Assembly (NCBI RefSeq): GCF_023272795.1 | Contig: NZ_CP096829.1 | Span: 5,572,212-5,636,211 of the forward strand | Direction: 5' to 3' | Length of the DNA: 64,000 nucleotides | Origin: Flavobacterium humidisoli | GTDB taxonomy: Bacteria > Bacteroidota > Bacteroidia > Flavobacteriales > Flavobacteriaceae | Shown: piece after piece, positions 52,318-60,972 of the stretch | Layout: each line of letters begins with the position of its first letter | Numbering within the stretch: position 1 is the first letter of the stretch | Notes under the pieces: model-generated | What the model was told of the DNA's origin: nothing | Databases searched by the model: none | Seen by the model: only the letters and a program-made list of their open reading frames with translations | Translations under genes and position numbers: made by a program

Positions 52318-52382
52318 AAATTTTAAATCCCAAATTCCAATATATAAACTTGGAATTTGGAATTTCTATATTGGAATTTTTA
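52318..52382. repeat. AATTCCAA-type inverted repeat
   Basis: The arms CCCAAATTCCAATATA and TGGAATTTGG.. pair around a loop near 52346. It sits between the permease and ATPase genes of the exporter operon; its right edge reaches the ATPase stop codon. Confidence 0.7.
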
Positions 52383-53309
52383 AATTTTGTTTTCAGTAAC
52401 CGTTTGAATAAAAATATCGTTTATACTCGGGATTTTTTCAACGAAATGCGTTACTTGTCCGCGTTGTGTTAAAACATTCAATAATTCGTTTGGACTTGCA
52501 TTTCCAATCTGAATATTTAATTTCAAATCATCATTTAAAGATTTAAAACTAGCAGGCGAAACTGTGAACTTTTGAGTGATATTGTACATTAAACCTTCAA
52601 CATTATTCGTCAAAATTCCAACTTCAAAAGTATTCGTTCTAAACTGACGTTTCACATCTGCAACTTTTCCTTCGATCAATTTATTTGATTTGTGAATTAA
52701 AGCAATGTTTTCGCAAAGCTCTTCTACACTTTCCATTCTGTGCGTCGAAAAAATAATAGTAGAACCTTGTTCTTTCAATGCCAGAATTTCATCTTTAATT
52801 ACATTAGCATTTACAGGATCAAATCCGGAAAAAGGCTCATCTAAAATTAGCAATTTTGGCTTATGCAAAACACAAACCACAAACTGAATTTTCTGCGCCA
52901 TTCCTTTAGAAAGTTCCTGAATTTTCTTGTTCCACCAACCTTGAATTCCTAATCGGTCAAACCAATAATCCAATTGTTTTTTGGCTTCAGCCTTAGAAAG
53001 ACCTTTCATTTGAGCCAAATACAAACATTGCTCTCCAACTTTCATCGAACTATACAATCCTCTTTCTTCTGGAAGATATCCAATAGTTTGCACATGTTTG
53101 GGCTGCAATCTTTCTCCATCCAAAATTACTTCGCCACTATCTGGCAATGTAATTTGGTTTATGATTCTGATAAGGGAAGTTTTTCCGGCTCCATTCGGAC
53201 CTAAAAGTCCATATATACTGCCTTTTGGCACATTTAATGAAACTTCGTTAAGTGCTACATAATCGCCGTATTTTTTTACGACTTTATGTACTTCAAGTAA
53301 GTTACTCAT
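52380..53309 (-). CDS. ABC transporter ATP-binding protein (NatA-like)
   Basis: The 309-residue protein has Walker A GPNGAGKTS, signature LSKGMAQK (a natural variant of LSGGQ in NatA-type exporters), Walker B LLILDEPFSGFDP and an H-loop FSTHRME. The C-terminal ~80 residues form the DUF4162-type domain of such exporters. It energises the NatB-like permease encoded 77 bp downstream on the minus strand. The probable cargo is Na+ or a small amphiphile, but this is inference from the family. Confidence 0.92.
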   Translation of the reverse strand: MSNLLEVHKVVKKYGDYVALNEVSLNVPKGSIYGLLGPNGAGKTSLIRIINQITLPDSGEVILDGERLQPKHVQTIGYLPEERGLYSSMKVGEQCLYLAQMKGLSKAEAKKQLDYWFDRLGIQGWWNKKIQELSKGMAQKIQFVVCVLHKPKLLILDEPFSGFDPVNANVIKDEILALKEQGSTIIFSTHRMESVEELCENIALIHKSNKLIEGKVADVKRQFRTNTFEVGILTNNVEGLMYNITQKFTVSPASFKSLNDDLKLNIQIGNASPNELLNVLTQRGQVTHFVEKIPSINDIFIQTVTENKI

Positions 53310-53403
53310 GCTATTTTTAAGGATTTACTGCGTCACTTTGCCTGTTGCGGTTCAGCGACTGTAAAAGTAAATAATTCGAAGCGAAATTGTTGCATATTAC
53401 GCA

Positions 53404-53439
53404 AAAAACCCATTCTAATTTATGCTAGAATGGGTTTTT
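53404..53439. terminator. terminator of dnaJ
   Basis: A 14-bp perfect stem (core ACCCATTCTA/TAGAATGGGT) with an 8-nt loop is flanked by A and T tracts. It is 32 bp beyond the dnaJ stop (minus strand) and also faces the start side of the NatA-like gene. Confidence 0.88.
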
Positions 53440-53470
53440 AATTTTTTATAACCTTTAAAAGAAGTCCAGA

Positions 53471-54580
53471 TTATGAGAACATATCTTTTACTTTTTCAAA
53501 AAACGATTTCTCTGATTTCTCTGGACTTGGAACAAAATGCTCGTCTGCTAAAGCATTTTCAAAGAATTGTTTTTGCTCTTTATTTAATGTTTTCGGAGTC
53601 CAAACGTTTACGTGAACCAATAAATCTCCGCTTCCGTAACCATTTAAACTTGGAATTCCTTTCCCTTTTAATCGTAATATTTTTCCAGACTGAATTCCTT
53701 CTTCCAATTTAATACGAACTTTTCCATTGATTGCTTCAATATCTTTAGAAGCTCCTAAAACTGCTTCAGGAAAACTGATATATAAATCGAAATGGATATT
53801 TTCTCCTTCACGCTTCAAGAATTCGTGTTCAACTTCTTCAATAGCTACAATTAAATCTCCTGGAATACTGTTTCCTGGAGCATCGTTACCTTTGTTAGCA
53901 ACTTTTAACTGCATACCATCAACAACTCCCGCAGGAATTTTAATTGATACTGTTTCGTCTTCCTGAACCATTCCTTGAGCATCTGCCTCAGAAGGTTTTT
54001 TATCTAAAATCTGACCAGAACCACCACAAGTAGGACAAGTTGATGCAGATTGCATTCTTCCTAAAATGGTATTAGTTACACGCATTACCTGTCCTTGACC
54101 GTTACAAGTTGTACAAGTTTTATACGTTACGCCTTTTGCCTGAACTTTACGTTTTACTTTTACTTTTTTCTCAACTCCATTTGCAATTTCTTCTAAAGTT
54201 AATTTCACTTTAATTCGAAGGTTACTTCCTTTCGCACGACGAGGGCCCCCGCCTCCGCCTCCGAAACCGCCAAATCCGCCACCAAAAATATCACCAAACT
54301 GGCTGAAAATGTCATCCATATTCATACCGCCGTGACCACCGCCAAATCCGCCTGAGCCATCAAATGCTTGATGACCATATTGATCGTATTTCGCTTTTTT
54401 CTGTGGATCACTTAAAACTTCATAAGCTTCTGCCGCCAATTTGAAGTTTTCTTCTGCCTCTTTGTCGCCTGGATTTTTATCAGGGTGGTATTTTAAAGCA
54501 CTTTTTCTGTATGCTTTTTTAATTTCGGCAGCATCAGCATTTTTTGAAATGCCTAGTATTTCGTAAAAATCTTTTTTCAT
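53471..54580 (-). CDS. dnaJ: chaperone DnaJ, missing one zinc centre
   Basis: The 369-residue Hsp40 has a J domain with HPD (about 33-35), a glycine/phenylalanine linker (GGFGGGHGGM, GGGFGGFGGGGGG) and two C-terminal substrate-binding domains. The zinc region has only two CxxCxGxG motifs (about 153-160 and 178-185), where most DnaJ proteins have four. The missing ones are the outer pair (zinc centre I). I use the ATG at 54578-54580 (MKKDFYE) because the J domain starts there. DnaJ stimulates DnaK; grpE is immediately upstream. Confidence 0.95.
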   Translation of the reverse strand: MKKDFYEILGISKNADAAEIKKAYRKSALKYHPDKNPGDKEAEENFKLAAEAYEVLSDPQKKAKYDQYGHQAFDGSGGFGGGHGGMNMDDIFSQFGDIFGGGFGGFGGGGGGPRRAKGSNLRIKVKLTLEEIANGVEKKVKVKRKVQAKGVTYKTCTTCNGQGQVMRVTNTILGRMQSASTCPTCGGSGQILDKKPSEADAQGMVQEDETVSIKIPAGVVDGMQLKVANKGNDAPGNSIPGDLIVAIEEVEHEFLKREGENIHFDLYISFPEAVLGASKDIEAINGKVRIKLEEGIQSGKILRLKGKGIPSLNGYGSGDLLVHVNVWTPKTLNKEQKQFFENALADEHFVPSPEKSEKSFFEKVKDMFS

Positions 54581-54588
54581 AATTAGAT

Positions 54589-54645
54589 TAAGTTCCAAAT
54601 CTTAAAAATTCCAAAGTCCAAAAATGCATTTGAAATTTTTATTGC
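54589..54645. repeat. AATTCCAA-type element between grpE and dnaJ
   Basis: This short member of the AATTCCAAA family (GTTCCAAATC, AATTCCAAAG, TTTGAAATTTT) has weak pairing between its halves. It lies in the 69-bp grpE-dnaJ gap. Confidence 0.5.
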
Positions 54646-54649
54646 ATTT

Positions 54650-55228
54650 TTAGTTTCCTACAACAACTTTAGGGTAACGAATAATTTTGTCTCCTAATTT
54701 GTATCCTTTTTCAATAACATCAACAATTTTCCCTTTTAATTTATCAGACGGTGCTGGAATTTGGGTAATTGCCTCAGCAATATCAGCATTGAAAGCATCT
54801 CCTGCTTGAATTTCAACTTGCTCTAAACCTTTAGAAACTAAAGTACTTTTCAGTTTTTCGTGAATCAACTCAACACCTTTTTTCAAATTCTCATCCTCTG
54901 ACTTATTGATCTCTACTGTCGCTCTGTCAAAATCATCTAAAACCGGAAGCATAGCCAATAAAACCTCTTGATTTGCTGTTTTAAATAAATCAAGACGCTC
55001 TTTTGAAGTTCTTTTTTTGTAATTTTCAAATTCAGCAAATAATCTTAAAAACTTATCTTTTTCATGAGCCAAGTCTTTAGCTAATTGCTCCTCAACACTT
55101 AATTCTTCAACAATTAACTGTTCTCCGTTGGCATTGTTCTCTAACGTTACATCGTCTAATTCCTGATCGAATTCTGTATTTTCCGTAGTCATATTACTTT
55201 TATTTTTAAAAATATTTTTAAACTTCAT
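54650..55228 (-). CDS. grpE: nucleotide exchange factor GrpE
   Basis: The 192-residue protein has the long N-terminal acidic/coiled-coil region (KDLAHEKDKFLRLFAEFENYKKRT core) and the C-terminal beta domain (VIEKGYKLGDKIIRYPKVVV). It releases ADP from DnaK and works with DnaJ, encoded directly downstream. The frame starts at ATG 55228; an alternative ATG at 55192 (MTTENTEF) would remove a basic 12-residue leader. I keep the longer one with moderate certainty. A full promoter is 24 bp upstream. Confidence 0.95.
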   Translation of the reverse strand: MKFKNIFKNKSNMTTENTEFDQELDDVTLENNANGEQLIVEELSVEEQLAKDLAHEKDKFLRLFAEFENYKKRTSKERLDLFKTANQEVLLAMLPVLDDFDRATVEINKSEDENLKKGVELIHEKLKSTLVSKGLEQVEIQAGDAFNADIAEAITQIPAPSDKLKGKIVDVIEKGYKLGDKIIRYPKVVVGN

Positions 55229-55251
55229 TTTTATTTCTTTCTGTTGGATTG

Positions 55252-55283
55252 CAAAAGTACTGCCAAATCTTATAAAATGTCAA
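55252..55283 (-). promoter_or_regulatory. promoter of grpE-dnaJ (TTG-N21-TACTTTTG)
   Basis: On the minus strand TTG (55283-55281), a 21-nt spacer and TACTTTTG (55259-55252) match the Bacteroidota consensus exactly. Confidence 0.75.
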
Positions 55284-55389
55284 ATTGTCACTTTATTAAT
55301 TATGAGACATTTAAAAAACGTATTTGCACAGAAAAAATTTATTATAATTTTAAGACTATTACGTTTTAGTTTATGTTATCTTTGAAGCC

Positions 55390-55514
55390 AATAAACATAA
55401 ATTTTTACCACCAAAAATTGAATTTAAGGGTTGGCTTCGGCCTCTAAATAATTATTAATTCAAGTTTACCTTATATTAAAAAAAGCTTCGCCTATAGAGA
55501 CGAAGCTTTTTTTT
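55390..55514 (+). ncRNA. candidate small RNA with own promoter and terminator
   Basis: TATCTTTG at 55377-55384 is an exact -7 element on the + strand. A strong terminator hairpin follows at 55478-55514 (AGCTTCG/CGAAGCT core, T8), and there is no open frame between them. The segment also contains GGTTGGCTTCGGCC, which could pair with GAAGCCAA at 55384-55391 if transcription starts early enough. The lack of any coding gene before the terminator is the main argument. The length would be about 125 nt, with unknown function. Confidence 0.45.
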
Positions 55515-55557
55515 ATGTTTGAGCTTTACATGACAAAGTTGTCATTTACTATTTTTG

Positions 55558-55628
55558 CACGGGCGGAGGGATTCGAACCCCCATCAACGGTTTTGGAGAC
55601 CGCTATTCTACCCTTGAACTACGCCCGT
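55558..55628 (-). tRNA. tRNA-Trp (anticodon CCA)
   Basis: The minus-strand sequence folds as a cloverleaf: acceptor stem ACGGGCG/CGCCCGT, D arm TAGTTCAAGGGTAGAATA, anticodon loop CTCCAAA with CCA, T arm GGGGGTTCGAATCCC, discriminator G. The 3' CCA is not encoded. It is 71 nt and followed downstream by non-coding sequence. Confidence 0.97.
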
Positions 55629-55928
55629 AACTCTAAGAGGTCGCAAATTAAAAGCTTTTTTTCTTCTCCACCAACTTATTTTTCGTGGATTTCAGTCGAT
55701 TTACGCCAAGTCTCTCTGTGTCTTCAACTTAAAAAATTAAATTAATCTGCTCAAATCTGTAAATTTTGTAAGAAATCAGAAAAATCTAATTTAACCTGTG
55801 ACAAACTTTGACTTCCCACGGTTGAAACCGTGGGCTATGTTTTATGATATTTGCGTAAAGCTTTGCGAACCTTGTTTTTATATGAAATCTGCCATATCAA
55901 AAGACATTGCGCTCTTTGCGGTTAAACC
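55629..55928. other. 300-bp intergenic region with a CCCACGGTT palindrome
   Basis: No gene is seen between tRNA-Trp and hisS. The region holds AT-rich sequence, a CTTTGCG/CGCAAAG-like pair near 55850-55925 and a palindrome CCCACGGTT-GA-AACCGTGGG at 55815-55834. It is bounded by the hisS stop at 55929 on the minus strand. Confidence 0.6.
55815..55834. repeat. CCCACGGTT palindrome
   Basis: Two 9-bp perfect arms around GA (CCCACGGTT..AACCGTGGG). It resembles a widespread Bacteroidota intergenic palindrome. It lies 95 bp downstream of hisS. Confidence 0.7.
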
Positions 55929-57356
55929 TTAAGCCAGCAAAGCATTTTTCAATCCGTCGAAATCAACAGAAACCTGCTCTCCTGTCACTAAATTTTTAAG
56001 CGTATAAGAATTTGAAGTAATTTCTTGATCTCCAACCAATACTGCAAACGGAATTAAACGTTTGTCTGCATATTGAAATTGTTTTCCAACTTTTACACTA
56101 TCAGGATACAATTCCACTTTTATATTTTCTTTTCTCAATTTCTGAATTGCCTGCGAAGCATAAAGCGCTTCTTTGTCTCCAAAATTCAAAAACAATGCTT
56201 TTGAGGTAGCCGCGACAGTGTCAGGGAATAACTGCAATTCTTCTAAAACTAGATAAATTCTATCCAAACCAAAAGAGATTCCAACACCGCTCATATTTTT
56301 CAAACCAAAAATACCCGTCAAATCGTCGTATCTTCCGCCACCTCCAATAGACCCCATGGCAACGGTTTTTGGAGCTGCAACTTCAAAAATAGCTCCTGTA
56401 TAATAATTTAAACCACGAGCTAATGTCACATCCAAATCTAAAATAGCAGTAGAGAGTCCTAATTCAGCGACATTATCACATATAAATTTAAGCTCTTCAA
56501 CACCTTTCATACCTTCCTCAGAAGATGACAATAATTCTGAAAGCTGTGCAATTTTGTCTGCAAAAGTTCCTGAGAAACTAAAAAGTGGCTGTACTTTTAC
56601 TAAAGCATCCTCAGAAATTCCTTTTTCTATCATTTCTTTCTTTACGCCATCTTCTCCAATTTTATCCAATTTATCAAGAGCAACCGTAAAATCGATTAAT
56701 TTATCTGAAGCGCCAATTACCTCAGCAATTCCAGATAAAATTTTTCGGTTATTGATTTTAATTGTAACGCCTTCTAAACCTAAAGAAGTAAAAACAGTAT
56801 CGTATAATTGAACTAATTCAACTTCCTGCCAAAGTGATTTTGAACCTACAACATCGGCGTCACATTGAAAAAATTCTCTAAAACGCCCTTTTTGCGGATT
56901 ATCTGCTCTCCAAACTGGCTGGATTTGGTATCTTTTAAATGGAAATTCAATTTCACTTTGGTGTTGCACCACATATCTTGCAAACGGAACGGTCAAATCA
57001 TAACGTAAGGCTTTCTCAGAAATTTTTCCTGTGAATTTATTCAATTCAATTCTTTGTTCTAAAGTAATTTTCTCAGCAGAATTTAATTGTAATTCTTCAA
57101 TTGATTCTGGCAATTCAATTTTACTTTTATTGTAGAAAAAGTTACCAGAATTTAAGATTTTAAAAATCAGACGATCTCCTTCTTCTCCGTATTTCCCCAT
57201 TAGAGTGTCTGAGTTTTCAAACGAAGGCGTTTCGATTGGCTGAAATCCAAATTTCTCGAAATTAGCTTTTATAGTCTGAATAATATATTGACGTTTTGAC
57301 ACCTTTGCTGGTGAAAAATCTCTTGTTCCTTTTGGTATACTTGGTTTTGAAGCCAT
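55929..57356 (-). CDS. hisS: histidyl-tRNA synthetase
   Basis: The 475-residue class II synthetase charges tRNA-His. Motif 1 region is FEKFGFQPIETPSFE, motif 2 FRRYQIQPVWRADNPQKGRFREFFQCDAD-like (in parts FKRYQIQPVWRAD, RFREFFQCD), motif 3 GVGISFGLDRIYL. The family peptides LRYDLTVPFARYV and ARGLNYYTG (histidine A motif) are present. It is about 50 residues longer than E. coli HisRS, with an insertion near 70-110 that I regard as a Bacteroidota feature. The tRNA-Trp gene lies downstream. Confidence 0.97.
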   Translation of the reverse strand: MASKPSIPKGTRDFSPAKVSKRQYIIQTIKANFEKFGFQPIETPSFENSDTLMGKYGEEGDRLIFKILNSGNFFYNKSKIELPESIEELQLNSAEKITLEQRIELNKFTGKISEKALRYDLTVPFARYVVQHQSEIEFPFKRYQIQPVWRADNPQKGRFREFFQCDADVVGSKSLWQEVELVQLYDTVFTSLGLEGVTIKINNRKILSGIAEVIGASDKLIDFTVALDKLDKIGEDGVKKEMIEKGISEDALVKVQPLFSFSGTFADKIAQLSELLSSSEEGMKGVEELKFICDNVAELGLSTAILDLDVTLARGLNYYTGAIFEVAAPKTVAMGSIGGGGRYDDLTGIFGLKNMSGVGISFGLDRIYLVLEELQLFPDTVAATSKALFLNFGDKEALYASQAIQKLRKENIKVELYPDSVKVGKQFQYADKRLIPFAVLVGDQEITSNSYTLKNLVTGEQVSVDFDGLKNALLA

Positions 57357-57360
57357 CTTT

Positions 57361-57415
57361 TCTATTTTAGATTGTTGATTTTAGATTGTTGATTTTAGAT
57401 TTTAGATTGTTCCAA
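57361..57415. repeat. GATTTTAGATTGTT tandem repeat
   Basis: About three imperfect copies of a 14-bp unit (GATTGTTGATTTTA) lie just upstream of the hisS start. Similar units occur at 7272-7310. Confidence 0.65.
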
Positions 57416-57598
57416 TCTTTATCTAAAAATCTTATAACATTAATTAATTTCTAGATTTTTTTAATTCTTAGTTCTTTAGACTTTCGACTTTAAAACTTTG
57501 AACTTATTAAGTCTGCAAATATCTTACTTTTTAAAATAAATAATAACACTTCGAAAACAAACTTGTAACAAAAACCGTATTTTCGTGACAAATTGGTC

Positions 57599-58843
57599 AT
57601 GATGCTAAAATTATTTAAAGAAAATATCCGAATTGCTTTTGGTTCTATCAAAACGCAAATTCTGCGTACTATTCTTACCATCTTAATTATTGCTATCGGG
57701 ATTACGGCTTTGGTCGGAATCTTGACAGTTGTTACAGCTCTTGAAAATACTGTTTCTACCAATTTTGCTTCTATGGGAGCTAACACTTTTAATATCAATC
57801 AATACGAAAACAATCTTAAAAATCGTGGTGGAAAGGAACGCGAAATCATAAATCCAATTATTTCTTATCATGAAGCAGTTGCTTTTAAGAACAAATACAA
57901 ATATCCTTTTACAGAAACTTCACTTTCTTTTACAGCCACTTCTAAGGCCGAAGTAAAATATATAGACACTAAAACTGATCCTGAAATTACAGTTGTTGGA
58001 GTTGACGAACATTTCATTTCAAACTCTGGTTTGGAAACCACTCTAGGTCGTTCATTTAATCAATTCGATATTGAAAACAATACTTACTCTTGTGTTGTAG
58101 GTTCCGATTTTGAAAAAGGTTTATTAAAAGACACCAATCCTATTGATAAAATAATTTCGATTCGCGGTGCACGATTTAAAGTCATTGGTGTATTAAAAGA
58201 AAAAGGTTCCACTTTTGGAAACAGTCAGGATTTAAGAATTTTAATTCCAATTCAGGTGGCGAGATCTTTATTCACAGCACCAAATATTAATTATACCATT
58301 AGTGTGATGGTTTCTAAAAAAGAAGTTCTGGATCAAGCTATTGACAATGCTACTAGTATAATGCGAAGAGTTCGTAAATTAAGTCCAGTGCGCGACAATA
58401 ATTTTGGAATTGGCCGAAGCGATGATTTAATAAATCGAATATTAGGAATTACACAATATCTAGATTGGGCTTCAGCTATTATTAGCATTATCACTATTTT
58501 AGGATCATCTATTGCTTTAATGAATATCATGATTGTTTCAGTTACAGAACGCACACGAGAAATAGGTGTTCGTAAAGCTTTAGGAGCAAAAAGATCAACC
58601 GTTGCTTTTCAATTTTTTATTGAAACACTATTAATTGGGCAAATTGGAGGTCTTGTTGGGATTGTTTTAGGTATGCTTATGGGATATGGAATAGCAACCG
58701 CTATGAATTTTTCATTTGTTGTTCCTTGGTTTGCAATTCTTATCGCTTTTGGAACAAGTTTTATGGTGGCGTTGGTTTCTGGCTTATATCCTGCCATTAA
58801 AGCATCAAAATTAGATCCTATTGAAGCTTTGCGATACGAATAA
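57599..58843 (+). CDS. MacB-type ABC transporter permease
   Basis: The 414-residue protein has one N-terminal membrane helix (about 20-45), a periplasmic MacB_PCD domain (about 50-250) and three C-terminal helices forming the FtsX domain (about 280-400). The ending YPAIKASKLDPIEALRYE is the family signature. It should be a mechanotransmitter that moves lipoproteins or small molecules using a LolD/MacB-type ATPase. No such ATPase is adjacent. The one at 6585 is the only candidate in the window. Two in-frame ATGs (57599, 57602) follow an upstream TTG; I use the first. Confidence 0.9.
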   Translation: MMLKLFKENIRIAFGSIKTQILRTILTILIIAIGITALVGILTVVTALENTVSTNFASMGANTFNINQYENNLKNRGGKEREIINPIISYHEAVAFKNKYKYPFTETSLSFTATSKAEVKYIDTKTDPEITVVGVDEHFISNSGLETTLGRSFNQFDIENNTYSCVVGSDFEKGLLKDTNPIDKIISIRGARFKVIGVLKEKGSTFGNSQDLRILIPIQVARSLFTAPNINYTISVMVSKKEVLDQAIDNATSIMRRVRKLSPVRDNNFGIGRSDDLINRILGITQYLDWASAIISIITILGSSIALMNIMIVSVTERTREIGVRKALGAKRSTVAFQFFIETLLIGQIGGLVGIVLGMLMGYGIATAMNFSFVVPWFAILIAFGTSFMVALVSGLYPAIKASKLDPIEALRYE

Positions 58844-58863
58844 TTTCAGTCGCAACTTGCAGT

Positions 58864-59382
58864 CTAATAATTACTTTTATCTTTAAAACGACCCTTTCTA
58901 ATATTTTCTAAAATAATTGGAAAATCCTTTTTAGGACATAATCCTACTTGAAAACAACCAACTGGTGCTTTGGGACGATACTCATTTTCTTCATAAAGCT
59001 TATGAAGTATTTCAGGTATCTGACTCTCAAACTTTATAGCAATAATATGATTATTCCCTATCGAAGTGCTTTCTGCTGGAACCCATCCATTCACCAAAGA
59101 ATGAACAAGTTTAAATTCCTCATAAACAAATTCCTCTGGATTACGAAAATTAAAAATACATCCTAAATCTTCACCTAAAGACCAAGAAGTATACGGTCGA
59201 AAAGTCCCTAATAGAATTTCATTTTCAGCTTGAGACCAATTTATAAAATCATGATAGAAATCTGTTTTAACTTTATTTTCAAAACGTTTTTCTACAAGCT
59301 CTTTAACAGATTTTATTCCGTATAACGAAAAATAACCATCAATTACAATATAGTTTTCTTTAGCGCCAGCTTGATTTTCCAT
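58864..59382 (-). CDS. protein of unknown function
   Basis: The 172-residue soluble protein has no signal peptide or recognised domain. It is rich in aromatic residues and acidic patches. Phrases such as YIVIDGYFSLYGIKSVKELVE, LLGTFRPYTSWSLGEDLGCIF and PVGCFQVGLCPKKDFP suggest an alpha/beta fold. It contains three cysteines. It starts from the ATG at 59382, 23 bp downstream (minus strand) of prmC's stop, and could be the last gene of that unit. I cannot assign a function. Confidence 0.65.
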   Translation of the reverse strand: MENQAGAKENYIVIDGYFSLYGIKSVKELVEKRFENKVKTDFYHDFINWSQAENEILLGTFRPYTSWSLGEDLGCIFNFRNPEEFVYEEFKLVHSLVNGWVPAESTSIGNNHIIAIKFESQIPEILHKLYEENEYRPKAPVGCFQVGLCPKKDFPIILENIRKGRFKDKSNY

Positions 59383-59404
59383 AAAATTTTAAGCAAGTTA
59401 TTAA

Positions 59405-60271
59405 TTATAAGCCTTTCAAAATCTTACCAGAAATCATTCTATCATTATCATAAATATCCTTACGCAATTCGATATTTTTATAATCCATATTTTCGAGTAA
59501 CTCAATCATTTCTTTTCCAAGATATTGATTGATTTCAAAATATAATTTTCCTTTTTCCAAAAGGGCTTTTTTTGCCAATGAGGCAATTTTTCTATAAAAG
59601 ATCAAAGCATCATTATCTTCAACAAAAAGAGCTAAATGCGGCTCATAATCCAAAACATTTTTCTTGATTTCTATTTTTTCAAGATTTCGTACATACGGCG
59701 GATTAGAAACAATAATATCAAACTGGCATCTTAATTCTTCTTCTTTTAAAATATCCAACAATACAAAAGTCACTTCGACATTATTTCTTATAGCGTTTCT
59801 TTTGGCTGTTTCAATTGCTTTTTTAGAAACATCAATGGCAACAACTTCTGCATGTGGAAGATTATTGGCTAACGAAATCGCAATACAGCCAGTTCCTGTT
59901 CCAATATCGAGAATTCTTAATTTTTTATTTTTATCTCGACCGGCATTTTCGTTGATAATCCATTCGACTAATTCTTCTGTTTCAGGCCTCGGAATCAAAA
60001 CATTTTCATTTACTTCAAAATCCAAACCGTAAAAGTTTGTTTTTCCAAGCAAATACTGGATCGGAACTTCTTTTTTAAGCTGTTTCAGCAATTCATCCCA
60101 TATCACAAAATCATTCTCATCAAATACCAACTCATGATTTAAAGCTAAATCAATCTGGCGAAGTTGGTGCTTATCTTCTAGAATCAAATAAAAAAAACTC
60201 TCTGCTTCGTACGCATCGTAAAAAGGAGCTAATTCTTTAATAAACTGAGTACGATATTGTTTAATTTTCAT
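59405..60271 (-). CDS. prmC: release factor glutamine N5-methyltransferase PrmC
   Basis: The 288-residue protein methylates the Gln of the GGQ loop in release factors RF1 and RF2, improving termination. It has an N-terminal helical domain, the VPIQYLLGKTNFYGLDF motif, SAM-binding LDIGTGTGCIAISLA and the catalytic NPPY (in VSNPPYV). All features and the length match HemK/PrmC. Confidence 0.95.
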   Translation of the reverse strand: MKIKQYRTQFIKELAPFYDAYEAESFFYLILEDKHQLRQIDLALNHELVFDENDFVIWDELLKQLKKEVPIQYLLGKTNFYGLDFEVNENVLIPRPETEELVEWIINENAGRDKNKKLRILDIGTGTGCIAISLANNLPHAEVVAIDVSKKAIETAKRNAIRNNVEVTFVLLDILKEEELRCQFDIIVSNPPYVRNLEKIEIKKNVLDYEPHLALFVEDNDALIFYRKIASLAKKALLEKGKLYFEINQYLGKEMIELLENMDYKNIELRKDIYDNDRMISGKILKGL

Positions 60272-60357
60272 TTTTATTTTTTGGGCATTTACATCAGTCC
60301 AAAACTGATATTTTATCTTTCAATAAGTCTTGGTACTTCAAATTTGTTACATTAAAA

Positions 60358-60843
60358 TCACAAAGCTTTCAGCATCCATACTGGACAAGAATTGTGCCCA
60401 GTACATCCCATTGGCGCATCTAAATATTCGAAACCCGATTTTTTATACAACTTTTGCGCTGCATGCATAAATGGCATGGTTTCAATGTAACATTTTTTGA
60501 AACCAAAAACTCTTGCCTGCTCCAGACATTTGTCCATCATTTTGGCTCCAATCCCCAATCCTCTTGTTTTTGGAAGGAAATACATTTTCTGCAATTCGCA
60601 AATTTCAGGATCTCCGTTTTCTAAAGGTGCGACTCCAGCACAGCCTACAATTTCTCCATCATTTTCAACAACAAAATAGGCCGATTTCGTTTTACTGTAT
60701 TCCTCAAACATCAAATCCAAGTAAGGATCTTCATATGCTGTTCCTACTTTTGGAATTTCCATTTCATCAAAAACAGATCTTATCAAACTTGCAACCGCCT
60801 GATTGTCTTCTTTTTTAATTGTCCTTATAAACCAATTTACCAT
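60358..60843 (-). CDS. GNAT family N-acetyltransferase
   Basis: The 161-residue protein has the GNAT core: EIVGCAGVAPLENG (motif C/D), the acetyl-CoA loop KTRGLGIGAKMMDKCLEQA (about 93) and FEYLDAPMGCTGHNSCPVWMLKAL at the C-terminus. The unusual cysteines at the end (GCTGHNSCPVW) are a feature of a Bacteroidota subgroup. Its target is unknown. It has its own start, 87 bp upstream of prmC. Confidence 0.88.
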   Translation of the reverse strand: MVNWFIRTIKKEDNQAVASLIRSVFDEMEIPKVGTAYEDPYLDLMFEEYSKTKSAYFVVENDGEIVGCAGVAPLENGDPEICELQKMYFLPKTRGLGIGAKMMDKCLEQARVFGFKKCYIETMPFMHAAQKLYKKSGFEYLDAPMGCTGHNSCPVWMLKAL

Positions 60844-60960
60844 TTTTTATTCTAAATCATTATGAATACAAAGGTAAATATACTTTTTTGATACCATTAT
60901 AACTATCTAGATTGTTTCACAACTTAATCTTTTCGAGTTAGTGATAATCTTAAAATTAAC

Positions 60961-60968
60961 TACTTTTG
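60961..60968 (+). promoter_or_regulatory. -7 promoter element (TACTTTTG) adjacent to ribD start
   Basis: An exact TAnnTTTG match ending 4 bp before the GTG start codon at 60973. With the usual spacing, transcription would begin at or within a few bases of the start codon. Confidence 0.6.
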
Positions 60969-60972
60969 CACT

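Noticed and set aside
57490..57798. 102-codon minus-strand frame over the start of the MacB-type permease
   Set aside because: Isoleucine- and valine-rich translation of a membrane-helix coding region on the opposite strand; no other support.
59664..60032. 122-codon open frame opposite prmC
   Set aside because: Antisense to a conserved enzyme with no signal or motif.
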